Source of the DNA: CAYFFO01 sp964342485
GTDB taxonomy: Bacteria; Chloroflexota; Dehalococcoidia; Lucifugimonadales; CAJWER01
DNA length: 27,168 nt
Assembly: GCA_964342485.1 (NCBI GenBank)
Contig: CAYFFO010000027.1
Coordinates: forward strand, 1-27,168
Direction: 5' to 3'
Shown here in pieces: positions 7,646-15,418 of this stretch. A program made the position numbers and the translations under genes. The stretch's first letter is position 1. The number at the start of each line of letters is the position of its first letter. The notes below the pieces were generated by a model. It ran no database searches and was not told the origin of the DNA. It saw nothing but the letters and a program-made list of their open reading frames with translations.

Positions 7646-8287
7646 TTACTTATCTACCGACTCAATCACTACTTTTCTCTGTAAACCCGAACCTGTACTG
7701 ATAGTTTTTACTTCTGAATGTTCGGATAAGGCAATATGTACTATTCGTCGCTCGCTAGCTGGCATCGGTTCAAGAGAAACAGGCTTACCAGTAGATATCA
7801 CACGATCAGCAGTCTTTTTAGCAATCGTTCTGAGAGTTAAGTGTCGACGTTCTTGATACCCTGCTACATCTACTAGCACATTAGATCGTTCTTTAGACTC
7901 AGCAGATGTAAGTAAATTTACGAGCAGCTGCAGAGCCCGGAGAGTTTCACCTTTACGCCCAATCAATAATCCCGAATCTTCTCCATCCAAGTCAAAAACA
8001 GGACCTTCAACATCATCTTGATAAACCTGCTTAAGTGTTACTACGACTTGAACCCCTGAAAATGCGACAATGTTCTTCAATACATTGCCTGCAATCTTTA
8101 CAGTATCAGGTATATTTTCCAAAAGTTCCGCCCGAATCTTGGCCGGTTCAGAACCAATTCCTAGAATCCCTGGCTTACCCTTACTAATTACCTCTATTTC
8201 TACGTCCGTGCGGTCTGCGTCTAGATCTAGTAGAGCGATTTCTATTGCTTCTTCTACTGTTTTCCCTGACGTTTCTATCGTCTTCAT
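7646..8287 (-). CDS. jag: Jag / KhpB-type RNA-binding protein
   Basis: This is a 213-aa cytoplasmic RNA-binding protein of the Jag (SpoIIIJ-associated, KhpB/EloR) family. It has three parts in the usual order. The Jag_N domain begins MKTIETSGKTVEEAIEIAL. The KH domain carries the loop LLIGRKGETL. The C-terminal R3H domain includes ERRHLTLRTIAKK and ERRIVHIALSEH. The start is set by an AGGAGG site (8297-8302) 9 nt before the ATG. Both the site and the ATG lie inside the yidC reading frame, so the two genes overlap by 104 bp out of frame. The position right behind yidC is the conserved rpmH-rnpA-yidD-yidC-jag order. Jag proteins influence cell elongation and sRNA binding in Firmicutes; the role here is inferred. 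Confidence 0.92.
   Translation of the reverse strand: MKTIETSGKTVEEAIEIALLDLDADRTDVEIEVISKGKPGILGIGSEPAKIRAELLENIPDTVKIAGNVLKNIVAFSGVQVVVTLKQVYQDDVEGPVFDLDGEDSGLLIGRKGETLRALQLLVNLLTSAESKERSNVLVDVAGYQERRHLTLRTIAKKTADRVISTGKPVSLEPMPASERRIVHIALSEHSEVKTISTGSGLQRKVVIESVDK
8184..8287 (-). other. 104-bp out-of-frame overlap: YidC Arg-rich tail over the jag start
   Basis: The last 33 codons of yidC (residues 285-317) lie over the first codons of jag in another frame. In YidC this segment is a disordered, basic tail with 13 Arg, including SRRRPHGRRNRG. In Jag the same DNA encodes the conserved Jag_N start. A strong Shine-Dalgarno for jag within yidC shows that the overlap is used. Confidence 0.8.
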
Positions 8288-9137
8288 CTATATCCGCCTC
8301 CTGAGCCTTTGATTCATTAGGTAAAATCTCTTCCGGCTCCGATTCATCAATTTGTTCAAATTCTTTTCTCCGAAAAAGCCTACCAATACCCGATGCCATT
8401 TCTGAAATAGGCTCCCAGCCAGTTACAAAACCCTGGATTACTATACCCATTATATTTGATGCAATCCAGTACAATGCTAGTCCCGCTTCAAAACTTAGCG
8501 TAAATACACCAAACATACCAGGCATTAGCCAAAGCATCATCCTATTTGTAGATTCTTGTTGAGGACTTGTTGTTGGCATCGAAGTCATTTTTTGCATTAC
8601 AAACATTGATACTCCCACGAGGATAGGTAGGAGAAAAGGAACAGGATTATCACTAGAAAACTTTGCGAGATCTAACCACAAGAAATTACCGCTCAGAGGT
8701 ACGGTTTGATGTACTAACGGCAGCCATCCATAAAGATGTTGGGATAATTCTGCCAGTTTTTCTGGTGTAGAAGGCAAAGTCGCCCTTAGAGCCCAAAAAA
8801 GACCGAGGAATATAGGCATTTGTAATACCAAAGGCCCCAAACAACCTATAGGGCTTATTCCATGTGCCTTGTATAATTTCATAGTCTCCTGAGACAGGCG
8901 CTGGCGATCATTCTTGTATTTTTCCTGCACAGCTTTCATCTTTGGCTGCAAAGAAGACATAGCTTTCATAGAACGACTTTGTCTAATCGTTAGCGGCACC
9001 ATAGCAGCTCTAACAACCACAGTGAAAAGTAGAATAGCCAATCCAAAATTAGAAAAGAAAATAGCATAAAGAAGCACAAGGCTGTTAACCATTGGCCGAA
9101 TTATTGCGCCATTCCAAATATCACCAAGAATTTCCAC
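8184..9137 (-). CDS. yidC: Membrane protein insertase YidC (Oxa1 family)
   Basis: YidC inserts and folds membrane proteins, alone or with SecYEG. This 317-aa form is the short type, lacking the large periplasmic domain of proteobacterial YidC. It has about five membrane segments: residues 18-40, 95-118, 165-185, 200-220 and 222-240. The conserved hydrophilic-groove Arg is R43 (VVVRAAMVPL), followed by the cytoplasmic helical hairpin with QPKMKAVQEKYKNDRQR. IGCLGPLVLQMPIFLGLFWALR is the classical TM2 region. The start is GTG (MEILGD). No lipobox is seen. After residue 258 comes an acidic stretch (EQIDESEPEE), then an Arg-rich tail that overlaps jag. The preceding PQQ lipoprotein gene is 28 bp upstream, so they are probably co-transcribed. 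Confidence 0.93.
   Translation of the reverse strand: MEILGDIWNGAIIRPMVNSLVLLYAIFFSNFGLAILLFTVVVRAAMVPLTIRQSRSMKAMSSLQPKMKAVQEKYKNDRQRLSQETMKLYKAHGISPIGCLGPLVLQMPIFLGLFWALRATLPSTPEKLAELSQHLYGWLPLVHQTVPLSGNFLWLDLAKFSSDNPVPFLLPILVGVSMFVMQKMTSMPTTSPQQESTNRMMLWLMPGMFGVFTLSFEAGLALYWIASNIMGIVIQGFVTGWEPISEMASGIGRLFRRKEFEQIDESEPEEILPNESKAQEADIDEDDRNVRENSRRSNRNRSTRSRRRPHGRRNRGN
8297..8302 (-). promoter_or_regulatory. Shine-Dalgarno of jag inside yidC
   Basis: AGGAGG on the minus strand lies 9 nt before the jag ATG at 8287. It falls within yidC codons for Gln-Glu-Ala and fixes the jag start despite the 104-bp overlap. Confidence 0.75.
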
Positions 9138-9165
9138 TTGTTAATACATATCCTTTAATTTTTAT

Positions 9166-10320
9166 TTAACAACTTCTTATCCAGTCACTCTCAATCGATC
9201 CGTCTTTATTGGAAAAATGTACCCACTCTTCATCTGGATTACCACTAGACTTGATCTTTAAGGCCCTAATCGAATGATCTGTTGCCGATAATAGAACGAA
9301 ATCATTTGATGAAACCAGGCTAGTTCTAATCTCGTTTCTGATATCACAATGTCTTTCACCCTGACCATCTATCAAATCGACTACACGAACTCTACCATCG
9401 GTAGAAGCAATAGCTAAGCGATCTGAAACTATTACTGGGGCCCCAATCACTGACCCTTCAGTTTCAACTGCCCAATCCAGTTCACCAGACCGTCTATCTA
9501 AGGCATATACTCTACCATCCAAAGATGGTGCATAAACCCTATCTGAATTAACTATTCCTCCTCCCCAGAACCAACTTTTTGCTTCGTCAAATTTCCAACT
9601 CAATTCTCCAGTCTTAATATCAATTGAATAAAATACGCTTGCGAAAGAACCAATATAGAGATTCCCGTCAGATATTACTGGTGTACCAACAACACCGCCT
9701 TTTGCTGGGAAACGCCATAACTCTTTACCTTCATCAACTGTAACTGCATAAACATTTTGATCCAGAGACCCAAAATAAACAACTCCGTCAGCTATTACTG
9801 GTGTAGACCAAATCCTATTACCTGTAGAAAATTTCCATACGCTCGATCCGTCATTAATATTTAATGCATAAAGATTTCCATCAGAAGATCCTATAATCAC
9901 AAGGTCTTGGGTCAAAGCGGGACCACCCACTATTGGAAGACCGTCTCCCAGTTGCCTATCCCATAGTTCGTCACCATCAATACTTAACGCATATAGAATT
10001 CCGTCATACCCACCAAAATAAATTGTTTCTTCATGTACAACAGGTGTTCCATAAACAGCTCGAGATTTCTCTTCTCCTCTTAGAGAAAATATCCACTGAA
10101 CCTCACCGGAATTTAAATCTAAGGCCCTGAAATCACCATCCATAGTCCCGATATATACAATGTCATCTGCAACGGTAGCTGAAGACCATCCTTCAGGGAC
10201 ACTGACACCCGTACAGCCCAGAACTAGAATTGCGCTCATTAGAGATATCAATGCTATCCAAATTCTTCGGCCACCGTGGAACTTTTTGTAGTCTATCTGA
10301 CAATAATTGATTAATTTCAT
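9166..10320 (-). CDS. PQQ-repeat beta-propeller lipoprotein (BamB-like)
   Basis: This 384-aa exported lipoprotein has a lysine/arginine-rich start, a hydrophobic segment (about residues 19-35) and a lipobox ILVLGC with lipidation at C36. The rest is a series of about 40-residue PQQ_2 / BamB-like blades. They are easily seen from repeats such as DIVYIGTMDGDFRALDLNSG, ETIYFGGYDGILYALS, GVVYFGSLDQNVYAV and DRVYAPSLDGRVYALDRRSG, with tryptophan after 'GE' or 'G' (VQWIF, LSWKF, LDWAV). At least seven blades fit an eight-bladed propeller. These proteins serve as scaffolds; the PQQ cofactor is not implied. Its placement between yidD and yidC on one strand, 36 bp after yidD and 28 bp before yidC, suggests a role in membrane or envelope protein assembly. 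That role is inference. Confidence 0.85.
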   Translation of the reverse strand: MKLINYCQIDYKKFHGGRRIWIALISLMSAILVLGCTGVSVPEGWSSATVADDIVYIGTMDGDFRALDLNSGEVQWIFSLRGEEKSRAVYGTPVVHEETIYFGGYDGILYALSIDGDELWDRQLGDGLPIVGGPALTQDLVIIGSSDGNLYALNINDGSSVWKFSTGNRIWSTPVIADGVVYFGSLDQNVYAVTVDEGKELWRFPAKGGVVGTPVISDGNLYIGSFASVFYSIDIKTGELSWKFDEAKSWFWGGGIVNSDRVYAPSLDGRVYALDRRSGELDWAVETEGSVIGAPVIVSDRLAIASTDGRVRVVDLIDGQGERHCDIRNEIRTSLVSSNDFVLLSATDHSIRALKIKSSGNPDEEWVHFSNKDGSIESDWIRSC

Positions 10321-10356
10321 ATTGAAAACTTCAAATCAGCTACATACTATAGAAAT

Positions 10357-10566
10357 TTATGGTACGGGATCATATCCACTCGATCCAAAAGGCTGACATC
10401 TGAAAATTCTGCGGAAACCTAGAATCAAGCCTCTAATAGTACCGTATTTCGAAACCGCATCATGGGTGTATATTGAGCAACTTGGTTCATATCTGCAAGA
10501 TCCTCTAAAAAAAGAAGATCCCAGTAATTGATAAAGCCTGATCATTTCCAACAGCAATCTAGACAT
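10357..10566 (-). CDS. yidD: Membrane protein insertion efficiency factor YidD
   Basis: This is a 69-aa member of the YidD family (PF01809), a small membrane-associated protein that helps YidC-dependent insertion. It shows the full Cys-rich family signature: SCRYEPSCSIYTHDAVSKYG, then GLILGFRRIFRCQPFGSSGYDPVP. The N-terminal amphipathic helix (LLLEMIRLYQLL) is typical. Length matches the usual 70-85 aa. The start ATG overlaps the end of rnpA by 8 bp, indicating translational coupling. The PQQ lipoprotein follows after 36 bp. Confidence 0.93.
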   Translation of the reverse strand: MSRLLLEMIRLYQLLGSSFFRGSCRYEPSCSIYTHDAVSKYGTIRGLILGFRRIFRCQPFGSSGYDPVP

Positions 10567-10924
10567 AAGCGGAGTCTTTCAGTGAATCAGGTGAATTCTT
10601 GTTTAGCTTAGCCTTTCGAAACAAATAATTTAGAGACTTTCTAAAGGTGTGAAAATCTAAGCATTGAGATCCCGTTCTAGCTATCAATAAGATATCCCAA
10701 CCTTCCAAAATATTAATTTCACTACAAAGTGCTCTTAATCTACGCTTAATTCGATTTCGTATCACTGCGCCTCCGAGACGTTTCCCTACAGAAAAACCTA
10801 TTCTTGTAGTATCAAGACCATTCGGGCGCGCTATCAGTACCAAAAAACGGTCTGACCAGTCTTTACCAACCGATCGCAAAACAGTAAAATCACGCGGTTT
10901 CTTTAAGCTACTAGTTTTATTCAT
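10559..10924 (-). CDS. rnpA: Ribonuclease P protein component
   Basis: RnpA is the basic protein subunit of RNase P, which matures the 5' ends of tRNAs. The protein starts MNKTSSLKKPRDFTVLR, matching the family's LKKxxDF opening. It contains the signature IGFSVGKRLGGAVIRNRIKRRLRAL (the RNR motif). The C-terminus has WDILLIARTG and a terminal helix. The ATG at 10924 gives 121 aa, close to the usual size. The frame stays open to a TTG at 10981 (140 aa), which lies 4 nt after an AGGGG and 7 nt after the rpmH stop, so a longer form cannot be excluded. No strong site precedes the ATG at 10924. It is the second gene of the rpmH cluster and overlaps yidD by 8 bp. Confidence 0.9.
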   Translation of the reverse strand: MNKTSSLKKPRDFTVLRSVGKDWSDRFLVLIARPNGLDTTRIGFSVGKRLGGAVIRNRIKRRLRALCSEINILEGWDILLIARTGSQCLDFHTFRKSLNYLFRKAKLNKNSPDSLKDSAYV

Positions 10925-10988
10925 AATCCATAAAACAAAACTAAACTCAGTTTCGAAATCAGGGAGGGAAAAAATTAACAAGCTACCC

Positions 10989-11126
10989 CTAGACGGATAT
11001 TCGGGCTCTTCCCCTAAATATTCGCCTCTTCAAAACTCTGCGGCCTCCTCTCGTATTCATTCTAGACCTGAATCCATGAACACGAGCTCGCCTTCTTTTC
11101 TTTGGTTGATACGTTCTCTTAGGCAA
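10989..11126 (-). CDS. rpmH: 50S ribosomal protein L34 (TTG start)
   Basis: This 45-aa, highly basic ribosomal protein L34 starts MPKRTYQPKKRRRARVHGFR and continues SRMNTRGGRRVLKRR, the family's invariant pattern (RTYQPxxRRRxxxHGFRxRMxTxxGRxVLxxRR). The start is TTG at 11126. An AGAAGGGG site at 11133-11140 lies 6 nt before it. L34 is part of the large ribosomal subunit. It heads the rpmH-rnpA-yidD-...-yidC-jag transcript. The promoter just upstream is close to consensus, fitting a strongly expressed gene. The dnaA gene often found on the far side is not present here; a divergent SelA-like gene is instead. Confidence 0.93.
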   Translation of the reverse strand: MPKRTYQPKKRRRARVHGFRSRMNTRGGRRVLKRRIFRGRARISV

Positions 11127-11148
11127 AATGTACCCCTTCTAAATATAA

Positions 11149-11178
11149 ATTATGACATTCAGCTGTAGTCACTGTCAA
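11149..11178 (-). promoter_or_regulatory. Strong promoter of the rpmH operon
   Basis: On the minus strand a perfect TTGACA (11178-11173) is followed by 18 bp and CATAAT (11154-11149, 5/6 to TATAAT). The predicted start near 11142 leaves a leader of only about 16 nt that is almost filled by the Shine-Dalgarno. Confidence 0.75.
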
Positions 11179-11259
11179 TTGAAGCCTCCTCTTTTAACGA
11201 ATTCAATCACAAAGCGGTTAATAGGTAGAACTTGGTATCAAATAGCGATAGACTTCAAA

Positions 11260-11268
11260 TGCTATAAT
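11260..11268 (+). promoter_or_regulatory. Extended -10 promoter of the SelA-like gene
   Basis: TGCTATAAT carries the TGn extension and a perfect TATAAT (11263-11268). It lies 65 bp before the ATG of the SelA-like gene. No -35 is recognisable, as is common with extended -10 promoters. Confidence 0.5.
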
Positions 11269-11333
11269 CGTAAATTAAAATTATTTTTGTGATTTCTCAA
11301 TAGAGATATCGCTACCTAAGACGAAGGTAAAAC

Positions 11334-12470
11334 ATGACAAAAACAGACCCTTCAGATATATATAGAAAAATCGGTGTGAGGCCAGCAATAAATGCATCTG
11401 GTACAACTACTGCTTTTGGTGGTACAAAGCTTAGGCCTGAGATTATGCCTGCTATGGAAAAAGCTGCGTCCGTTTTAGTAGACATCAATGAGCTTAACCA
11501 GAAGGTTGGTTCAATTATTGCAGAATTAATCGGAGCTGAAGCCGCATTTGTATCGAGCGGATCAGCAGGAGGCCTTGTCCTTCAAGCCGCTGCAGTTATA
11601 GCAGGAAAAGACCCAGGCAAGATGGCTCAAATCCCTGACACTACCGGAATGAAAAATGAGATTATTATTCAAAACTGCCAGAGGTTTGCTTACGATCAGG
11701 CTTACCGTGCAGCAGGAGGCAAATTAATTGGTATCGGAGAAGGAAGAAGATGTCACCCATGGCAACTCGAATCAGCTTTTACTGAAAAAACAGCTGCCGT
11801 TGCATACTTGATTTCGCCATTTTATTCCCGCCGTGCTCTTAGTCTGGAAGATGTTTGTAAAATCGCCCATGCTAGAGATATTCCTGTTATTGTAGACGCT
11901 GCTTCAACCCTTCCTCCTAGGGAAAACCTAAAAACTGCAATTAACGCAGGTGCTGACATGGTTATACTTAGCGGAGGCAAGGGTATCAGAGGGCCTCAAG
12001 GGACTGGTATTCTTCTTGGTCGCAAAGATCTTATTGAAGCAGCTTCGGCTAACGCAAGTCCAAACCAATTTATTGGCAGAAGTATGAAAGTTTCAAAAGA
12101 AGAAATAATCGGACTTCTGGAAGCATTAAATATATTCATTCGTGAAGACGAGGAAGAAGAAACAAGAAGCTATATGCTAATGACTGAAAAAATAGTTGAT
12201 TCTGTAGCTGAATTCAGCGGCATTGAAGCAACAATTAAGCACGACAAAATTGACTACCTTATTCCTACTGCTGTTCTCAAGTTCACAGACAATTGGATAG
12301 GCCCCACTAGAAACACTATATTTGAAATGCTTTCAAAAGGGGACCCGCCTATATTTTTACATACCTTAGGAAACCCAGATGAACTGGGTGTAGACCCAAT
12401 GAATCTTGATGCACAGGAGCTAGAAACTCTGATTCACAGGCTCTCGGAAGAATTAGCCAAATCTCATTAA
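11334..12470 (+). CDS. SelA-like PLP-dependent enzyme (fold type I)
   Basis: This 378-aa pyridoxal-phosphate enzyme belongs to the SelA / D-glucosaminate-6-phosphate ammonia-lyase-like family (PF03841). Visible features are RPAINASGTTTAFGG near the start and AAFVSSGSAGG (residues 70-80), the PLP phosphate region. VIVDAAS provides the ring-nitrogen Asp (D188), and LSGGKGIRGPQGTG contains the PLP Lys (K216). True selenocysteine synthase (SelA) is longer, about 460 aa. No selB, selD or selC is seen here. It is therefore more likely a lyase or aldolase acting on amino-acid or amino-sugar compounds, like DgaE or YhfS-type proteins. A GAAGGT site precedes the ATG. It is divergent from rpmH and has its own extended -10 promoter. 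The substrate is unknown. Confidence 0.8.
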   Translation: MTKTDPSDIYRKIGVRPAINASGTTTAFGGTKLRPEIMPAMEKAASVLVDINELNQKVGSIIAELIGAEAAFVSSGSAGGLVLQAAAVIAGKDPGKMAQIPDTTGMKNEIIIQNCQRFAYDQAYRAAGGKLIGIGEGRRCHPWQLESAFTEKTAAVAYLISPFYSRRALSLEDVCKIAHARDIPVIVDAASTLPPRENLKTAINAGADMVILSGGKGIRGPQGTGILLGRKDLIEAASANASPNQFIGRSMKVSKEEIIGLLEALNIFIREDEEEETRSYMLMTEKIVDSVAEFSGIEATIKHDKIDYLIPTAVLKFTDNWIGPTRNTIFEMLSKGDPPIFLHTLGNPDELGVDPMNLDAQELETLIHRLSEELAKSH

Positions 12471-12534
12471 CTTTAAAACAAGCTCCGAGAATCCTTCGGG
12501 TAATTAAACTTAGATTCAATTCCAAGTTATAACA

Positions 12535-14145
12535 ATGTTTATTATCATCCAAAAGCTCAAAAATCTATTCAAAATAGTCATCTCGATAATCATCATGACT
12601 GCTGTTTTTTTATCATTAGGGTGCAGCAATAATGATCCAGTCAATATTCCTACACCTGCAAACATACCTACACTGGTACCAACGCCTAGCATACCGCTAG
12701 TGCTTGCTGAAATAGTGACTCCTACCCCAATCCCAGCAACACCTACGTTGATACCTAAATTAGACAAAATAGATGACTCAGTAGAACTTGGATATAAATC
12801 ATCTTCGAACATGTATAGATTTTACTCTAGGCCTAATCATCCTATCAAAGTAGCTACAGAAGGCCTATCGAAAGCAATATCAAACAAGGACGTATCTCAA
12901 GTCCCTATAATTCTTGAAATAGCACGTTTTTTCCGTAATGAATCGTTCCAAGAAAGCGTATCAGAAGCTCTGTCTCTACTTACTAAAACGCCTCCCGAAG
13001 GTAATTCTTGGTCGTGGGAACAATGGATGCAATTCCTATGGTCCAATTATCAAACTTATCAAGTTCCTGATGGATATAAAGCCTGGAAGAGCATATTACT
13101 ATCAGGTTTCGATAGACGTTATAGACAATTCTTCCCTCCAGATGGCAACGTAAAACCAGGTCTTAATCTGACCGAAATAATATGGGGTGGTATAGCTCCT
13201 GACCGAACCCCATTCTTAACCGATCCCAAGGTGTTAAATCCAGAAAACGCAGAATATTTATTCGGGGAAGATCGAGTTTTTGGATTGTCTATTAATGGGG
13301 AACACAGGGCTTATCCACTTAGAATTACAAGCCTGCATGAAGTAGTGAATGATGTTTTGGGAGATATTCCCATCGTTTTAATACATTGTGTTTTATGTGG
13401 ATCAGGGAATGCTTACAGCAGTAATGTTTTAGGAGTACGTTCCAATTTTGGAACCTCCGGCCTAATTTATCGAAATTCTAGCCTGGTATACGATCTAAAT
13501 AACAAAACTTTGTGGGCTCCACTTACTGGGGAACCAATTATCGGCTCCTTGTCAGACACAAATCAGATGCTTGAACCTTTACCTCTAGTACTTACTACTT
13601 GGAATGAATGGAAACAGCTCCACCCAGAAACAACTGTTTTATCATTATCAACCGACATTTTCTCAAATGATTCTTATATCTCTGAATTTCATCCCGATTC
13701 ACCTCTGAAAAAATATCTGGAAACAGATGAAACAGTATTTCCTGCATGGCCAATTAGTAGTCAATTGCCTCCAAAATCAATGGTTTTAGGTATAAAAGAA
13801 AATGGAATATCTAAAACCTACCCTATTTCAATACTGCAAGAACAAACTATTTTGAATGACAGCATCGGAGAAACAAATATTGTCATACTAACCTCTGCCA
13901 AAACAGGTGCATCTAGAGTTTTCAACCGTGGAAACCTGAAAATGGAACCCGTTTTGACCAATTTGGGGAACCGTGACCCTAATAATTTAGTCGACCAGAA
14001 TGGAAATGTTTGGAAATTTAGTGAAGAAGCTTTATTTAACAAAAATTTGCCTACTGAAAAGTTACTCAGAAAACATAGTCAAATATCTTTATGGGTTTCA
14101 TGGTATGCTTTTTCACCGAAAACCAAAGTGTTCCTACCAAAATAA
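12535..14145 (+). CDS. DUF3179-containing lipoprotein
   Basis: This 536-aa exported protein begins with a hydrophobic signal and a lipobox (VFLSLGC, lipidated at C30). A proline/threonine-rich linker of about 45 residues follows, containing repeats such as NIPTPANIPT, PTPSIP and VTPTPIPATP. From residue 218 on it is a DUF3179 domain: DRTPFLTDP, a FGLSINGEHRAYPLR strand, LHEVVNDVLGDIPIV, and IHCVLCGSGNAY with C285/C288. The usual form of that last motif is YCPLCGT, so the CxxC pair is kept. The function of DUF3179 is not known. Conserved His (H268) and Cys suggest metal or redox binding, which is inference. No clear Shine-Dalgarno is seen. The gene follows the SelA-like one by 64 bp. Confidence 0.85.
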   Translation: MFIIIQKLKNLFKIVISIIIMTAVFLSLGCSNNDPVNIPTPANIPTLVPTPSIPLVLAEIVTPTPIPATPTLIPKLDKIDDSVELGYKSSSNMYRFYSRPNHPIKVATEGLSKAISNKDVSQVPIILEIARFFRNESFQESVSEALSLLTKTPPEGNSWSWEQWMQFLWSNYQTYQVPDGYKAWKSILLSGFDRRYRQFFPPDGNVKPGLNLTEIIWGGIAPDRTPFLTDPKVLNPENAEYLFGEDRVFGLSINGEHRAYPLRITSLHEVVNDVLGDIPIVLIHCVLCGSGNAYSSNVLGVRSNFGTSGLIYRNSSLVYDLNNKTLWAPLTGEPIIGSLSDTNQMLEPLPLVLTTWNEWKQLHPETTVLSLSTDIFSNDSYISEFHPDSPLKKYLETDETVFPAWPISSQLPPKSMVLGIKENGISKTYPISILQEQTILNDSIGETNIVILTSAKTGASRVFNRGNLKMEPVLTNLGNRDPNNLVDQNGNVWKFSEEALFNKNLPTEKLLRKHSQISLWVSWYAFSPKTKVFLPK

Positions 14146-14338
14146 ATAATTCTAAGTCCTGCTCAAAAATCCCGTTTAATCTATTGACGATATGAATATT
14201 GCCAACTTAATCGGTAGTGTGGTCTTGTAATATTGTGATCAAATTAGAAATAACTAAAGTTGAGAAACAAAAAGATAGTTGAGTTCTTATTAACAAATTT
14301 AGATAATTGTTTTGTTGAATATTAACTAGGGAGTAAAA

Positions 14339-15415
14339 ATGCCAAATTTAACGAAAACCCAGATAGTAACTATTGCAGAAGTAATGCTAACTGCTGGAGG
14401 TGCCAGTCAATCGCATGCAAAGATCGTAGCTGAGCATCTAGCCGCAGCAAATTTAGCTGGTCACGATTCTCACGGCTTTATACGTATACCACAATATCTC
14501 GATGCTATAAAAAAAGGTTCTCTTGATCCGAAAGCAGAACCAGAGATAGTTAATGAACATGGTGGAATTGTTCAGATAAATGGACATTCCACATTTGGTC
14601 AAGTTGTAGCAACAGTAAGTACCGAACTAGCAATCAATAAGGCAAGAATTCATGGACTTGGATTGGTAACAATGGGTAATTTAAACCATACAGGTAGAAT
14701 AGGCACGTATCCTGAAATAGCAGCTCGTGCTGGAATGGCGTCAATTATGTTCACCGGGTTTGCCGGAGGAGATTCATTCCTAAATGCCGCGCCGTTTGGT
14801 GGAAGATCTAGGAGGCTAGGGACTAATCCAATTTCCATGGGATTCCCATACAAAGAAAACTCACCGATACTACTGGACTTTGCAAGCACTATGGCAGCTG
14901 AGGGGAAATTACGTGTATACAGAAATAAAGGACAGGAACTCCCAGAGCCATGGGTAATAGACAAAGAAGGTAAGCCCAGCACCGATCCCAATTCGTACTA
15001 TCAAGGAGGTGCGATTCTTCCTGTTGGCGGCATTCAAGGAGGCCACAAAGGATATGCTCTATCGGTTATGATCGCACTTTTTGGAGGACTTTTAGGCCAA
15101 ATCAAGATACCTAGCACTGAGACTGGAGCCTGGACCGGATCAACAATTATTGCCATGGATATTGCTAGTATGGGTGATATAGGAGATATTCATGCTGAAG
15201 TCGAGAATATGGTCGAATACCTTAAAAACACACCGTTAATGGAAGGCTCAAAAGAAATCCTATACCCGGGTGAAATAGAAAAATCCAACCGAGATTCACG
15301 CTCTAAAGCAGTAGATATAGATGATAATACTTGGTCTGAAGTAGCTAATTTATTCGATGAATATAACGTCGCTACAACTCTCAAACATGTATTGTCAGAT
15401 AAAGGAGATTCTTAA
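14339..15415 (+). CDS. Malate/L-lactate (Ldh_2) family dehydrogenase, copy 1
   Basis: This 358-aa NAD(P)-dependent oxidoreductase belongs to the Ldh_2 family (PF02615; YiaK, AllD, ComC, sulfolactate dehydrogenase). These enzymes interconvert 2-hydroxy acids and 2-oxo acids. The catalytic motif GHDSHGFIRIPQYLDA carries H45 and R49. The second conserved His is in GNLNHTGRIGTY (H117). NPISMGFPY, LDFASTMAAEGK and GGHKGYALSVM form the cofactor region. GGGAG-type sequence TAGGGAG lies about 6 nt before the ATG. A second member of the family starts 3 nt after the stop, so the two are surely co-transcribed. The family call is secure; the substrate could be malate, lactate, ureidoglycolate, sulfolactate or another hydroxy acid. 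Confidence 0.9.
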   Translation: MPNLTKTQIVTIAEVMLTAGGASQSHAKIVAEHLAAANLAGHDSHGFIRIPQYLDAIKKGSLDPKAEPEIVNEHGGIVQINGHSTFGQVVATVSTELAINKARIHGLGLVTMGNLNHTGRIGTYPEIAARAGMASIMFTGFAGGDSFLNAAPFGGRSRRLGTNPISMGFPYKENSPILLDFASTMAAEGKLRVYRNKGQELPEPWVIDKEGKPSTDPNSYYQGGAILPVGGIQGGHKGYALSVMIALFGGLLGQIKIPSTETGAWTGSTIIAMDIASMGDIGDIHAEVENMVEYLKNTPLMEGSKEILYPGEIEKSNRDSRSKAVDIDDNTWSEVANLFDEYNVATTLKHVLSDKGDS

Positions 15416-15418
15416 TCT

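Noticed and set aside
11127..11333. Possible replication origin next to rpmH
   Set aside because: No TTATCCACA-like DnaA box or AT-rich repeat is seen, and dnaA is absent. The gap is explained by two divergent promoters.
12481..12501. Terminator after the SelA-like gene (CCGA/TCGG)
   Set aside because: The stem is only 4 bp with no T-run, too weak to call.
12516..12812. 98-aa minus-strand frame rich in Gly/Val
   Set aside because: It is the shadow of the signal and Pro/Thr linker of the DUF3179 lipoprotein on the other strand.
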